NCBI GenBank assembly: GCA_024695865.1 | Contig: JAILHI010000068.1 | Span: 1 to 42,445 of the forward strand | Direction of reading: 5' to 3' | Length of the DNA stretch: 42,445 bases | Origin: Candidatus Gastranaerophilales bacterium | GTDB taxonomy: Bacteria > Cyanobacteriota > Vampirovibrionia > Gastranaerophilales > Gastranaerophilaceae | In this document: positions 1 through 10,075 of the stretch, piece after piece | Numbering within the stretch: position 1 is the first letter of the stretch | How the letters are laid out: each line of letters begins with the position of its first letter | Position numbers and translations under genes: made by a program | The notes under the pieces: generated by a model | Told to the model about the DNA's origin: nothing | The model's database searches: none | What the model saw: the letters and a program-made list of their open reading frames with translations, nothing else

Positions 1-1587
1 ATTAAGAATTTTGAAAAATTTTTTATTAATCTTATCTCTATACTCTCTCGGATATTTTATATTTTCTTGAGTTCCGACATTGTTTTTTGTGATTATATAA
101 TTTTTTGATTTTTTTATCATTTCTGTTGTCATATCCTCAAAAAATTTAAAATCTGAGTCGGTTAAAAGTTCATAAAATACAGGTATATTTAGTAGTAAAC
201 TCTTGGGGTATGTTATTCCCCCGTCATAAATTCGCCAGTACCAATACACAAAAGATGAATTAATTAGACAATAAATATAATTAAAAACATTTTTGTCATT
301 GAAATTTAGGGTTATTTGTCCGCTTCGGTTCATTATATTTGCTGCTGCGGTTGTATAATATCTACAGGTATTAGGCATAGATATAGAATATTCACCTTTT
401 TCTTTAATATAATCTAATAATATCCAACCATTACTTTTTTCTTTCCAGGTATCAAATACGTGCGATAATCTTTTATCGCATTTATAAAACATTGGATTTT
501 GCTCATTAATTAATTGTAAGTTAGGGTTTAAAAATTCTTCTAATATTTCATTGATTAATAAGTCTTTTCGTTCTGTTTGTTTAAATCTTATTAAAGGTGT
601 GAGCCTGTATCCCTTTTCTTGTTTATTTCTATTTGTAACAGTTATTGCGGCTCTTACTGAGTTAGATGTATTTGTATTAAATATCCCGTGCTTTCTTCCA
701 CAGAAGATGTTTCCGGGTACATTATCGAATGAAACAATAAAACCTGTATGGTTATTCATTTCTTTTCTTAATGAATAAAATTTGTTTCCAGAAATAAAAC
801 TATACGGACTTATTATTACAGATGCCCTACTTTGTTTTAAAATTTTTTCCATAAATATTGCGTAGTATTCTTTCGTATCAAGAGCAACATTAGTATGTTC
901 CCAGTAGTTTTGTATATCTGTAATTTGGGCATAAGGAGGATTTGATATTACTTTGCTGTTTTGAGGCAGTATAATTGAGCGATCTAAAAAATCGCAATAT
1001 ATATCATTTATTTTATTTATAATATCTAACCCATATTTTATACCAATTGTTGTTCTGCATATTTTTAATGCAATATTATCAAAATCGTACAAATATAATT
1101 TTCCTGCGGATATTAGTGCTCTTGCTTTTTCGTAACCAATTAAATCAAGATACGTAAGTATCAATTTTCCGGTTCCGCAAGCTACATCACAGATATTTTC
1201 TCCCTCACATTCTTTTAACCAATTACTCATAACAGTTGCAACATCGTCAGGTGTATAATACTGTCCGTTATCTTTCTTTTGTTGCTTGTCTTGAATGGCA
1301 AGTCCAATTTCGTATAATTCACCGAAATTGTTTATATCTAAAAAATTAGGTAAATTATTGTAATTATCTATTGCATATTGACAAATATTATCCCATGTTG
1401 TTTGTAAACCTTGTTCTTTAACATTTTTTATATATGTTTCTAAATTATAACAGTTGAGGGTTTCTATAATTTCGTCAGTAAGGGGAATGGGTTCAGTATT
1501 ATATTCCTTATCAGATGTTATTTTATTAAAATCTGATGGATTCATAATATCCAATAAATTAAGTTGTTCGTTGCAAGATTTTACCAT
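1..1587 (-). CDS. N-6 adenine-specific DNA methylase, partial (3' end outside window)
   Basis: The frame is open without a stop from an ATG at 1587 to the left edge (529 codons), so the C-terminus is missing. The start has a strong Shine-Dalgarno sequence (TTAGGAGGAT) just upstream. Seen in the protein: GQYYTP (residues about 108-113), the S-adenosylmethionine-binding motif DVACGTGK (134-141) and the catalytic NPPY motif (216-219). These are the hallmarks of the gamma-type N6-adenine methylases related to HsdM and type IIG enzymes. It should transfer a methyl group from SAM to adenine in a specific DNA site. About 300 residues follow NPPY and may contain a target-recognition region. No HsdR or HsdS is visible, so it may be a solitary methylase, a type IIG enzyme, or part of a system beyond the edge. 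Base composition is more AT-rich than the core genes. Confidence 0.85.
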   Translation of the reverse strand, partial: MVKSCNEQLNLLDIMNPSDFNKITSDKEYNTEPIPLTDEIIETLNCYNLETYIKNVKEQGLQTTWDNICQYAIDNYNNLPNFLDINNFGELYEIGLAIQDKQQKKDNGQYYTPDDVATVMSNWLKECEGENICDVACGTGKLILTYLDLIGYEKARALISAGKLYLYDFDNIALKICRTTIGIKYGLDIINKINDIYCDFLDRSIILPQNSKVISNPPYAQITDIQNYWEHTNVALDTKEYYAIFMEKILKQSRASVIISPYSFISGNKFYSLRKEMNNHTGFIVSFDNVPGNIFCGRKHGIFNTNTSNSVRAAITVTNRNKQEKGYRLTPLIRFKQTERKDLLINEILEEFLNPNLQLINEQNPMFYKCDKRLSHVFDTWKEKSNGWILLDYIKEKGEYSISMPNTCRYYTTAAANIMNRSGQITLNFNDKNVFNYIYCLINSSFVYWYWRIYDGGITYPKSLLLNIPVFYELLTDSDFKFFEDMTTEMIKKSKNYIITKNNVGTQENIKYPREYRDKINKKFFKILN

Positions 1588-1957
1588 TGCCACTATCCTC
1601 CTAACTAAAGACAATTCTATCATATTATACCCATGTGTCAAAATAGGGCATAATCGTAAAATTTATTTTCTCCTATCAAAAAGTTATAATTTAACAAATT
1701 TGGGGGAATTATAACACAATGTCTATAAGTTTTTATTAATTATAATAATTGGATGTTTTTAATAATACCTTTAATTTTAAATATCCAGTTCAAATCAGAC
1801 TCGCAGGGACTATTCTTAATACTCAAAATACATGTATTTTTACAAAGACGGCAAAACTACGTCCTTTTTTGATATACATAAAAATTATAATGATTTTATA
1901 AGCAGCAATAAATGAAGAACGGCGGAATTGCCGCAGGCTGAAAAATAAGAAAGAATT
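1588..1957. other. intergenic region between divergent methylase and HNH genes
   Basis: A 370-base AT-rich gap. It holds the methylase promoter and ribosome binding site at its left end. Further right is a short imperfect hairpin (CGGC-ggaatt-GCCG, near 1920-1934) just before the HNH gene. No convincing extra gene or RNA was seen. Confidence 0.4.
1614..1641 (-). promoter_or_regulatory. sigma70-type promoter for the DNA methylase
   Basis: On the minus strand TTGACA (1641-1636) is followed after 16 bases by TAGAAT (1619-1614), about 27 bases before the methylase ATG. The -35 box is consensus and the -10 box matches five of six positions. Confidence 0.55.
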
Positions 1958-2653
1958 ATGTTATCAAAAAAAGAACTGAAAGAATTAAGCCATACCTGTG
2001 CGTATTGCGGAAAAGAACTTCGGGATAATAACAAAACCGTCGACCATGTTTTGCCCCAATGCGCAGGCGGAAAAAATGAGACGGACAATCTCGTTATTTG
2101 CTGTTATTCCTGCAATTTAGAAAAAGCAAATCAGGATATAAATACTTTTTTAGATGTTTCAACAGAACGTATAAACAATTTTTATGATTATTTAATTTCC
2201 GTGGATAAACAAACGGGAAATAAAAATTATTCGGAAGATATTTTAAAAAATATTTCATCAAACCCGTATCATTTTAAGAAAGAGAGAACAAACAGAAAAA
2301 AATACAAAAAATCTTCAAAGACCGAAAAAGTCTCCAATAGTCCTATTATAAGACATAACAGAATAATAACATACGAGTCTGAAAATATTGAATACTTTAT
2401 TCATGGGGTTGATATAACCTTCAAAAGTTCAGGGCTCCAAAATATTATTCTGGATTTTTATATCCATAATCCGGGATTTACCGAATATAACATACTTGTT
2501 CAATTTTTTGATATTCAGATTACCCAAATTTTAAACTGTATCTTACAATCGGACAATATATCTGACCTGTTTCTGTTAAAAAGCAGAGGTTTTAAAGGAA
2601 TAATGAGGCACGATTTGTATTATAAATATTGTAATATAGATAATATTTTATAA
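1958..2653 (+). CDS. HNH endonuclease family protein
   Basis: A 231-residue protein. The N-terminal 60 residues carry a complete HNH zinc-finger nuclease core: CAYC (CxxC), DHVLP with the catalytic His, the GG-x-N-x-x-x-NLV segment, and a second CxxC in CCYSCN. HNH domains of this layout cleave DNA with a single metal ion and occur in restriction enzymes, homing endonucleases and McrA-like proteins. The remaining 170 residues match no family I know, include a lysine-rich stretch (about 107-125), and may set target choice. The Shine-Dalgarno sequence is weak. It lies divergent from the DNA methylase, so a restriction-modification or modification-dependent nuclease pairing is possible, but the distance and orientation do not show it. 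Confidence 0.75.
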   Translation: MLSKKELKELSHTCAYCGKELRDNNKTVDHVLPQCAGGKNETDNLVICCYSCNLEKANQDINTFLDVSTERINNFYDYLISVDKQTGNKNYSEDILKNISSNPYHFKKERTNRKKYKKSSKTEKVSNSPIIRHNRIITYESENIEYFIHGVDITFKSSGLQNIILDFYIHNPGFTEYNILVQFFDIQITQILNCILQSDNISDLFLLKSRGFKGIMRHDLYYKYCNIDNIL

Positions 2654-2779
2654 ATAAACCGTTTTTATACCGACAAAAAACTTTTTCTTCCAAAAATTAA
2701 TTTTTTGTTAATTTATTAAGAATTTAAGAAAACATGTTATATAAAAGTTATAGAGATTAATTTAAAGGAGGAAAATATT

Positions 2780-3067
2780 ATGAGTATCAGACCGTTAGGC
2801 GATAAAATTGTTATCGAAATTATTGATGATGCGGAACAAACATCAGGCGGAATATTTATTCCCGACAGTGCAAAAGAAAAACCGCAAAAAGGTAAAGTTG
2901 TTGCAGTCGGAAACGGAAGAACCCTCGACAGCGGCGAAAAAGAACCCGTTGAAGTTAAAGTCGGCGAAATCGTTCTCTACGCAAAATATGCAGGAACCGA
3001 CATCAAGGTTGACAACGTAATGTATAAAATACTTTCAGTTAAAGATGTTTTAGGTATTCTTGAATAA
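2780..3067 (+). CDS. groES: co-chaperonin GroES
   Basis: The 95-residue protein starts SIRPLGDKIVIE and has the GGIFIPDSAKEKPQKG mobile loop that docks on GroEL, plus the conserved GKVVAVGNG and VLYAKYAGTDIK segments. Length is typical (95-97). GroES forms the heptameric lid of the GroEL folding chamber in the cytoplasm. The ATG has a very good Shine-Dalgarno sequence (AAAGGAGG). It is the first gene of a groES-groEL operon with a 37-base gap. No CIRCE element (TTAGCACTC inverted repeat) is visible upstream. A possible extended -10 box (TG-T-TATATA, about 2735-2743) lies in the 126-base upstream gap, without a convincing -35. Confidence 0.97.
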   Translation: MSIRPLGDKIVIEIIDDAEQTSGGIFIPDSAKEKPQKGKVVAVGNGRTLDSGEKEPVEVKVGEIVLYAKYAGTDIKVDNVMYKILSVKDVLGILE

Positions 3068-3071
3068 TTAA

Positions 3072-4757
<1,686 letters not shown>

Positions 4758-4785
4758 TTTTACATCAACGCTCAACCGTACACAC

Positions 4786-4818
4786 AAAGCCCTGTTTCAT
4801 CAGAAACGGGGCTTTTTT
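4786..4818 (+). terminator. rho-independent terminator after groEL
   Basis: A 13-bp stem (AAAGCCCTGTTTC paired with GAAACGGGGCTTT, one G-U pair) with a 4-base loop, ending in a run of T. It lies 28 bases after the groEL stop and also separates the convergent ThDP-enzyme gene. Confidence 0.9.
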
Positions 4819-4839
4819 CTATAAAATAAGACCTTGAAA

Positions 4840-6633
4840 TCAATCCAGCATATTTTGCTTGTATTCTTCCCTGTCAACAAACGGGAACATATCCTCTAAA
4901 CTCGGTGAAATCATCGTTCCGTCCTCGAGTTTTCTTGAAGAAAGTTTTGGGATAAACGAGTATTCTTTCTGAACCATAACTTCGCAGACTATTGCGCCGT
5001 CAGTATTCAGAACATTTTGAATTTTTTCATCGAGGTTGTCTGCGTTTTCGATTTTGACAGTTTTCAAGCCGAAAGCCGCCGCAACTTTTGAAAAATCGGG
5101 CATACCGACACCGCTGTCATCACCCGAACCCGTCATTCTGCCGTTAAAAAAATTTCTCTGTGTCTGTCTGATTGAAGAATAGCCCGCATTGTTAATAATA
5201 AAAATCTTTATGGGAAGTTTATTAAAAGCAATGGTTTCAAGTTCCTGCAAGTTCATCATAACAGAGCCGTCGCCCGCAAGACAAATCGTTCGACGTCCTT
5301 TTCCCGCTAGGTTTGCACCGATTGCGGCAGGCAAATCAAAACCCATTGAAGCATTGCCCGAATTTAAAATATATCTCTGATTTTTCTTTATCTTACCTAC
5401 CTGAAACGTGCAGACACAGGCTGAACCGTTTGCCATGACAAAAATGTCGTTTTCCTTTGTGTTTTCGGTCAGTTTTCTTACAAAATAGTACGGATTAATC
5501 GGCTCGTTTTCTTTTTGTCTGTAAAAATCTTCATTCTCAAAAGAGTATTTTTTCTTTAATCCGTTACAGTATTCAAACCACTCATCAGAAGCCGAAACAC
5601 TATCTGTGCCGTCAATAATTTGAGGAATTAAATCAGCCAAATCCGCATTTATTGCCATATCGGGTTTTACAAGCGGTTTTTCAAGTTCCGCTTTATCAAT
5701 ATCCACAACGATTTTAAAGGCTTTTTTTGCAAAATTTTCCCAGTTATAACTTACTTGTCTTATGTTGTTTCTCGTTCCCAAACACAAGATAAAATCGGCA
5801 TTTTGGAGCGCAAAATTTCCCGCTCTTTGACCGATTGTACCTATTCTGCCGACATAGTGTTCGTTTTCATCATCAATCAAATCAAAACCGTTAAAGGTGG
5901 TAACCACGGGAACGTTGATTTTTTCAAGCAATTTTTCAAGCAGATTTTCACATTTTGCAAGTCTGATGCCGTGACCTGCAATAATCAGAGGTCTTTTTGC
6001 AGTTTTGAGTTTGGCAAAAATTTCATCAATTTTACCCCCCATCGAAATCAAAGATTTCGGTTTTTGTTCAGACGGCGAAAATTCTTTCAAAGCCTTTTCA
6101 TCAATCAAAGCGCCCTGAACATTCATCGGAATATTCAGCCAGACAGGGCCTTTTCTGCCTGTTGTAGCCTCATAAACGGCTCTGTCTATATGATATTTTA
6201 TTTCATTAGGTTCAAAAACCGTTTCGGCATATTTTGTAAGCGGTTTTACAACGGAAATTATATCAACCTCCTGATCACCCAACTGGCGCAACGGAAGGTC
6301 TTTGCAACTGTCCATTGTGGTTGTATATTTGACCTGTCCCGAAATATACAAAACGGGAACGCTGTCCGTCCACTGCCCGAAAACACCGTTCAGACAGTTA
6401 AGCCCGCCGGGGCCTGTTGTTACGTTGACAACGGCAAGTTCCTGATATACTCTTGCATAACCCTCTGCCGCAATCGCACAGGCTTGTTCATGGTGGTTTG
6501 CGATATAGGATTTAATGCCGTGTCCGAGACTGTCGTTGAGGTGCATTGCACCGCCGCCCGACACCATAAAAAAGTTTGTTACGTTATATTTTTCGCTCAA
6601 ATATTTTGCGATAAAATCAGAGAGTTTTATCAT
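4840..6633 (-). CDS. thiamine-diphosphate-dependent enzyme, acetolactate synthase-like (sugar module)
   Basis: A 597-residue protein of the acetohydroxyacid-synthase / IolD / YerE superfamily. The N-terminal pyrimidine domain has the cofactor-activating Glu in ANHHEQACA (about E49) and the TTGPGGLN loop. The central Rossmann-like domain follows. The C-terminal domain has the ThDP-binding motif starting GDGSVMMN and closing with IINN. It should decarboxylate an oxoacid such as pyruvate and transfer the two-carbon unit, or act on a carbocyclic dione as IolD does. It is the last gene of the sugar module, starting 3 bases after the cyclase gene. I chose the ATG at 6633 over a GTG at 6642 because the ATG fits the family start. 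Next to rfbG and rfbH, the nearest known precedent is YerE, which adds an acetyl branch to a CDP-4-ketohexose; that role here is inference. Confidence 0.85.
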   Translation of the reverse strand: MIKLSDFIAKYLSEKYNVTNFFMVSGGGAMHLNDSLGHGIKSYIANHHEQACAIAAEGYARVYQELAVVNVTTGPGGLNCLNGVFGQWTDSVPVLYISGQVKYTTTMDSCKDLPLRQLGDQEVDIISVVKPLTKYAETVFEPNEIKYHIDRAVYEATTGRKGPVWLNIPMNVQGALIDEKALKEFSPSEQKPKSLISMGGKIDEIFAKLKTAKRPLIIAGHGIRLAKCENLLEKLLEKINVPVVTTFNGFDLIDDENEHYVGRIGTIGQRAGNFALQNADFILCLGTRNNIRQVSYNWENFAKKAFKIVVDIDKAELEKPLVKPDMAINADLADLIPQIIDGTDSVSASDEWFEYCNGLKKKYSFENEDFYRQKENEPINPYYFVRKLTENTKENDIFVMANGSACVCTFQVGKIKKNQRYILNSGNASMGFDLPAAIGANLAGKGRRTICLAGDGSVMMNLQELETIAFNKLPIKIFIINNAGYSSIRQTQRNFFNGRMTGSGDDSGVGMPDFSKVAAAFGLKTVKIENADNLDEKIQNVLNTDGAIVCEVMVQKEYSFIPKLSSRKLEDGTMISPSLEDMFPFVDREEYKQNMLD

Positions 6634-6635
6634 TT

Positions 6636-7694
6636 TTACCACTTTTCTTCCAGAATTTTTATTGCTTCTTCTTTCGGTAAATCGGTTATTTTAACCATTT
6701 CATAGCCGTCAGCGAGCATAACAAGAGCAAGTCCTTTTCCTAAATTCTTTTTATCCTGTCCCATTGCCGTTACGGTTTTTTCGGAATCAATTTCGGGAAC
6801 CTTGACGACAAGACTCGGTAAAAGCACGTTTGTGCGGACAAATTCTTCGTTTTCGGGTTTTAAAATTCCACGTTTTACAGCCTCTTTGTTTGCCAAAATC
6901 ATTCCGACGACAACTGCCTGACCGTGAGAGATTGCAAAATCGGTCGAACTTTCGATTGCATGTCCGAAACAGTGCCCGTAATTGAGCATATTTCTTTTGC
7001 CCGTATCAAATTCATCGTCCTCAATGTAGGATTTTTTGATTTTAAGGCAATTTTGCGTCCTTTCAAGCAAAGTTTTTCCGTCAAGTTTATCTATCAAAGG
7101 CAGCGCTTTTATAAAGGTTTTTGTATCTTCTTCGCCGTTCATAAGGTGAAGTTTTGCCATTTCGCCCACACCCGAGTAAAAATCCTCTCTTGTCAGAGTT
7201 TTTAAAATTTCGGGATAAATATGAATTTCCGTCGGCGGATAAAAGGTTCCCACAAGGTTTTTAAAGTGTTTAAAATTCAAAGAGGTTTTAGCACCGATAC
7301 AACTGTCCACCTGAGCAAGCAGGGTTGTCGGAACAAAAATCCAGTTAACCCCTCTGTATAGCGAAGATGCGACAAAACCCGTCAAGTCCTGAGTGATTCC
7401 GCCGCCTATTGAAACAAGATTAAGATTTTTGCGGGGCGCAAACTGCATAATCTTTTCATACAATTCGCAAACCGTATCAATATTTTTTCTTTCTTCCGAT
7501 ATCTGAAGAATTATAAGCCTGTCTTTATTAATACAATTCAAACAGCCGTCTTTATGCAGATTATAGACATTTTCGTCAATCACAAAAACCGCATTTTCAA
7601 GTTCGGCAAGTTTTTTTAAAAAATCGTCATTTTCCTCAAAATATGCCGTATAATTTTTAATGTTTGATTTAATCGTAATCGGTTCTACACGCAT
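6636..7694 (-). CDS. 3-dehydroquinate synthase-like sugar phosphate cyclase
   Basis: A 352-residue protein of the dehydroquinate synthase fold. An NAD-binding SIGGGITQDLTGF segment (95-107) is followed by VPTTLLAQVDSCIGAKT (121-137). The three metal ligands are present: E178 (GVGEMAK), H241 (LNYGHCFGHAIE) and H257 (ISHGQ), with the family's 16-residue His-His spacing. Positions usually reading GGGVIGD and SSVGGKT read GGGITQD and SCIGAKT. These changes, and its place inside a CDP-sugar cluster, suggest a sugar-phosphate cyclase of another specificity rather than shikimate-pathway AroB. A true AroB cannot be excluded. The gene overlaps the upstream SDR gene by 10 bases and has its own GGAGG, indicating translational coupling. 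Confidence 0.8.
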   Translation of the reverse strand: MRVEPITIKSNIKNYTAYFEENDDFLKKLAELENAVFVIDENVYNLHKDGCLNCINKDRLIILQISEERKNIDTVCELYEKIMQFAPRKNLNLVSIGGGITQDLTGFVASSLYRGVNWIFVPTTLLAQVDSCIGAKTSLNFKHFKNLVGTFYPPTEIHIYPEILKTLTREDFYSGVGEMAKLHLMNGEEDTKTFIKALPLIDKLDGKTLLERTQNCLKIKKSYIEDDEFDTGKRNMLNYGHCFGHAIESSTDFAISHGQAVVVGMILANKEAVKRGILKPENEEFVRTNVLLPSLVVKVPEIDSEKTVTAMGQDKKNLGKGLALVMLADGYEMVKITDLPKEEAIKILEEKW

Positions 7695-8344
7695 GAAAAA
7701 CCTCCGTCAACAAAAACCGTTTGCCCTGTCATAAAGGAATTTTTTTCGCTTGTCAAAAAGTAAACAAACTCGGCAATTTCGGCAGGTTCGCCCATTCTTT
7801 TTATCGGCAGGGCATCCGCAAGCGTCTTAATCTGCTGGGGAGTGTTGTTCTGCGAAGTCATTTCCGTATTAATAAACCCAGGGGCTATGGCGTTACAAAG
7901 AATATTATATTTTGAAAGTTCAACCGCCGCTGCCGTTGTAAGCCCTTTAACGCCCGCCTTTGCTATCGAATACATTATTCTGCGTTCTTTGGAAAAATCA
8001 CACCAGATTGATGCAAAATTGACAATTCTGCCGTACTTTTGGGCTTTCATATACGGTGTAACGTGTTTTATAAGCATTGTTTGGGAAACCAAATTGACCT
8101 GAAGCATTTCCTGAAATTTTTCAAGTGTCATTTCCTCAATCGATGCGAGGTCATTAATTCCCGCACAATTTACCAATATATCAACACCACTAATAGTGTT
8201 GATATATTTTTCTATGCTTTCGTTGGATTTCAAATCCATTTCCTGTCTTGTCGGGGCAAAGACTTCAATTCCTTTTTGTTCAAAAAGTTCTTTTATAGCC
8301 TTACCGATGCCTCTTGAAGCGCCTGTAATTAAAGCCTTACTCAT
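7685..8344 (-). CDS. short-chain dehydrogenase/reductase (FabG-like)
   Basis: A 219-residue classical SDR with the TGASRGIG cofactor-binding loop (7-14), NCAG (59-62), catalytic S112 and the Tyr-Lys pair in YSIAK (Y125, K129). The C-terminus ends with GQTVFVDGG, the usual SDR finish. It should reduce a ketone or oxidise an alcohol with NAD(P)H. It overlaps both neighbours: 8 bases with the aldolase gene upstream and 10 with the cyclase gene downstream. It is therefore part of the same four-gene unit and probably acts on a product of the aldolase, cyclase or ThDP enzyme. FabG in fatty-acid synthesis is the nearest alternative, but the context argues against it. Confidence 0.85.
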   Translation of the reverse strand: MSKALITGASRGIGKAIKELFEQKGIEVFAPTRQEMDLKSNESIEKYINTISGVDILVNCAGINDLASIEEMTLEKFQEMLQVNLVSQTMLIKHVTPYMKAQKYGRIVNFASIWCDFSKERRIMYSIAKAGVKGLTTAAAVELSKYNILCNAIAPGFINTEMTSQNNTPQQIKTLADALPIKRMGEPAEIAEFVYFLTSEKNSFMTGQTVFVDGGFSCV

Positions 8345-9155
8345 ATTTTCCGCCCGCTTCTTCGATTAACTTTTTATAACGTGATTCGAGCATTGTAAGT
8401 CTTTGGGCATCTTCTTCAAAAATCATTTTGTAAAATTCACGTTTATTTCTGAGCCACATCAATTCAAAACCGACGGCTTTTAAAATACCCTTATCGGCAT
8501 TGGGGTCTTGAAGCGCCTTTTGAGCATCAAATATAATTTTTCTTGTTTCAAATTTTGTCAGAGATTTTGCGGGTAACCTTTTAAAGAAAGGAAGTGAATG
8601 AGCGGAAACGCCGCCGCCGATAATCATTGCCTTATTGGTTTTTAACATTTTTTCCGCCATAACGTTTGCAATATCAAAAATCGGCTCCGTGTTGATATCT
8701 TCTCTTGTCAGCCCCATTGAGCCCGTCATATCGACACGTCCGAGAACGCAGCCCGCTACATCTTGAAAATCGGGAGATTCAAGCATTTTATCCATATTTT
8801 CAAAACCCGTTATGGTTTCAATGTTGATTAAGAAGTTCATATCTTCCCGTTCTTCTGCGGGGAAAACAAATTTTGTCGCCTTGACAAATTTTTTCATTGC
8901 GTAAGGCGTTTCTATCATCGGCGCAACGATATTTTTAACACCGATAGTTCTTGCATCATACATATCTTTAATGGCTTCACAGCCGCCGACTTTTATTGTT
9001 AAATCTAGTCCTGCCGTTGTAACGACTTCTTTGAGTCTTAACGCTTCTTCAAGACGTGTTCCCTCGGCTTCAAATTCCGCTTTAATTCCTATAACGTGGT
9101 GGTTTTCCTTTAAATCTTTAAGGGTATCAACCATTTTCTTTTCTAATATGTTCAT
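8337..9155 (-). CDS. HpcH/HpaI-type aldolase (citrate lyase beta family)
   Basis: A 272-residue protein of the HpcH/HpaI aldolase family, a metal-dependent (beta/alpha)8 barrel. Visible: GVKNIVAPMIET (72-82), the metal-binding Glu in NIETITGFEN (E113) and the second metal ligand in GRVDMTGSMG (D142). Family members add or remove pyruvate, oxaloacetate or acetyl units on aldehydes by reversible aldol reaction. In this cluster it could extend a sugar or build the cyclase substrate, which is inference. The ATG has a good Shine-Dalgarno sequence (AGGAG), and a promoter-like pair lies in the 68-base gap upstream, so it probably begins its own transcript with the SDR, cyclase and ThDP genes. Confidence 0.8.
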   Translation of the reverse strand: MNILEKKMVDTLKDLKENHHVIGIKAEFEAEGTRLEEALRLKEVVTTAGLDLTIKVGGCEAIKDMYDARTIGVKNIVAPMIETPYAMKKFVKATKFVFPAEEREDMNFLINIETITGFENMDKMLESPDFQDVAGCVLGRVDMTGSMGLTREDINTEPIFDIANVMAEKMLKTNKAMIIGGGVSAHSLPFFKRLPAKSLTKFETRKIIFDAQKALQDPNADKGILKAVGFELMWLRNKREFYKMIFEEDAQRLTMLESRYKKLIEEAGGKYE

Positions 9156-9190
9156 TTTATCTCCTAACTTTCCGCAAGATTATTATGTCT

Positions 9191-9219
9191 ATTTTAATAC
9201 ATTGTGAACAATTTATCAA
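9191..9219 (-). promoter_or_regulatory. internal promoter before the aldolase gene
   Basis: On the minus strand TTGATA (9219-9214) and TAAAAT (9196-9191) are separated by 17 bases. The spacer contains a small inverted repeat (ATTGT-tc-ACAAT) that could be an operator. The site sits in the only sizeable gap within this part of the module. Confidence 0.5.
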
Positions 9220-9223
9220 AACG

Positions 9224-10072
9224 TTAACACTGGTTCATTTTAGTTTTATTATATTCATAGAGTTTTTTAAGACCTTCTTTTGCCGAGGTAAATTTTAATG
9301 ACGGAAAATTCTTCAGCAAAAGAGAGTTATCACCTGTATATTCATTGTTCATAACGGGGTTTTCAATAGTAATTTTTGACGGTTTTTCCGAAAAGCCGTT
9401 TACGATTTCCGAAATTTCAACGAGTGTAATGCTTTCTGTCGGGGTTATGTTGATAATATTTTCTTTCGGCACATTTTCTATAAAATATCCGATAATTTTT
9501 TCCATATCCTCAACAAACAGGTAATCAAAAACAACGTTCTGATTGATTTCAATATCGACACCTTTTAACACGCAGTCAATGGCGTAACTCGGAAAGCGGT
9601 TGTCTTTTTCACCGTAGCCGTAGCAGGCAAAAATATTCAGGCACAAAACGTCTTTTCTGTATTTGATTTTTTGCGCTATAAGCATTTTTGATTTGCCGTA
9701 TAAATCTTTCGGGATTACATCTCCGATTTGGTTTTCTTTTACCTTGTGCAAAGGTCTTGATTTGTCGTACATTGCGCCTGAGCCGAACAAAATAACTCTT
9801 GCTTCGGGTCTTTTGAATTTTAAAATATTGTCAACCATTGCAAGATTATCTTCAACGGTTGTATCTCTGTCTGCGATGCCTCTTGCCCCGCCTGTCGAAC
9901 CGCAATGAATTACAAAATCAATATTATTTTGAGCAAAATATTTTTTGACGGCATCTTCGTCTGTCAAATCAAGTTCAAAACTTCTCGGCGTCAAAAGTTC
10001 ATATTTGTCCTTTAAATATGATTTTAAATTTTTACCGATAAAACCGCCCGAACCCGTTAAAAGTATCTGCAT
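9224..10072 (-). CDS. NAD-dependent epimerase/reductase, extended SDR (CDP-sugar reductase candidate)
   Basis: A 282-residue extended SDR. The N-terminal Rossmann loop reads GSGGFIG (7-13), FGSGAMYD (96-103) supplies the active-site Ser, and LYGKSK gives the YxxxK pair (Y125, K129). The size and the position directly after rfbH match the reductases that finish CDP-3,6-dideoxyhexoses (paratose synthase RfbS and abequose synthase RfbJ, known in Salmonella and Yersinia). On that basis it may reduce the C4 ketone of the RfbH product, or a ketone made by the ThDP enzyme as YerF does. The exact reaction cannot be read from sequence. It starts 4 bases after rfbH ends. Confidence 0.8.
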   Translation of the reverse strand: MQILLTGSGGFIGKNLKSYLKDKYELLTPRSFELDLTDEDAVKKYFAQNNIDFVIHCGSTGGARGIADRDTTVEDNLAMVDNILKFKRPEARVILFGSGAMYDKSRPLHKVKENQIGDVIPKDLYGKSKMLIAQKIKYRKDVLCLNIFACYGYGEKDNRFPSYAIDCVLKGVDIEINQNVVFDYLFVEDMEKIIGYFIENVPKENIINITPTESITLVEISEIVNGFSEKPSKITIENPVMNNEYTGDNSLLLKNFPSLKFTSAKEGLKKLYEYNKTKMNQC

Positions 10073-10075
10073 AAA

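Noticed and set aside
1454-1714. Plus-strand frame of 86 codons at the methylase start
   Set aside because: It lies antisense to the methylase N-terminus and promoter, with no ribosome binding site.
2654-2779. CIRCE/HrcA operator before groES
   Set aside because: No TTAGCACTC inverted repeat is present; only AT-rich sequence and a possible extended -10 box.
5755-6705. Long plus-strand frame of 316 codons opposite the ThDP gene
   Set aside because: It is the mirror of a clearly coding minus-strand gene with intact ThDP motifs. Its translation is Phe/Cys/Arg-rich without domain features.
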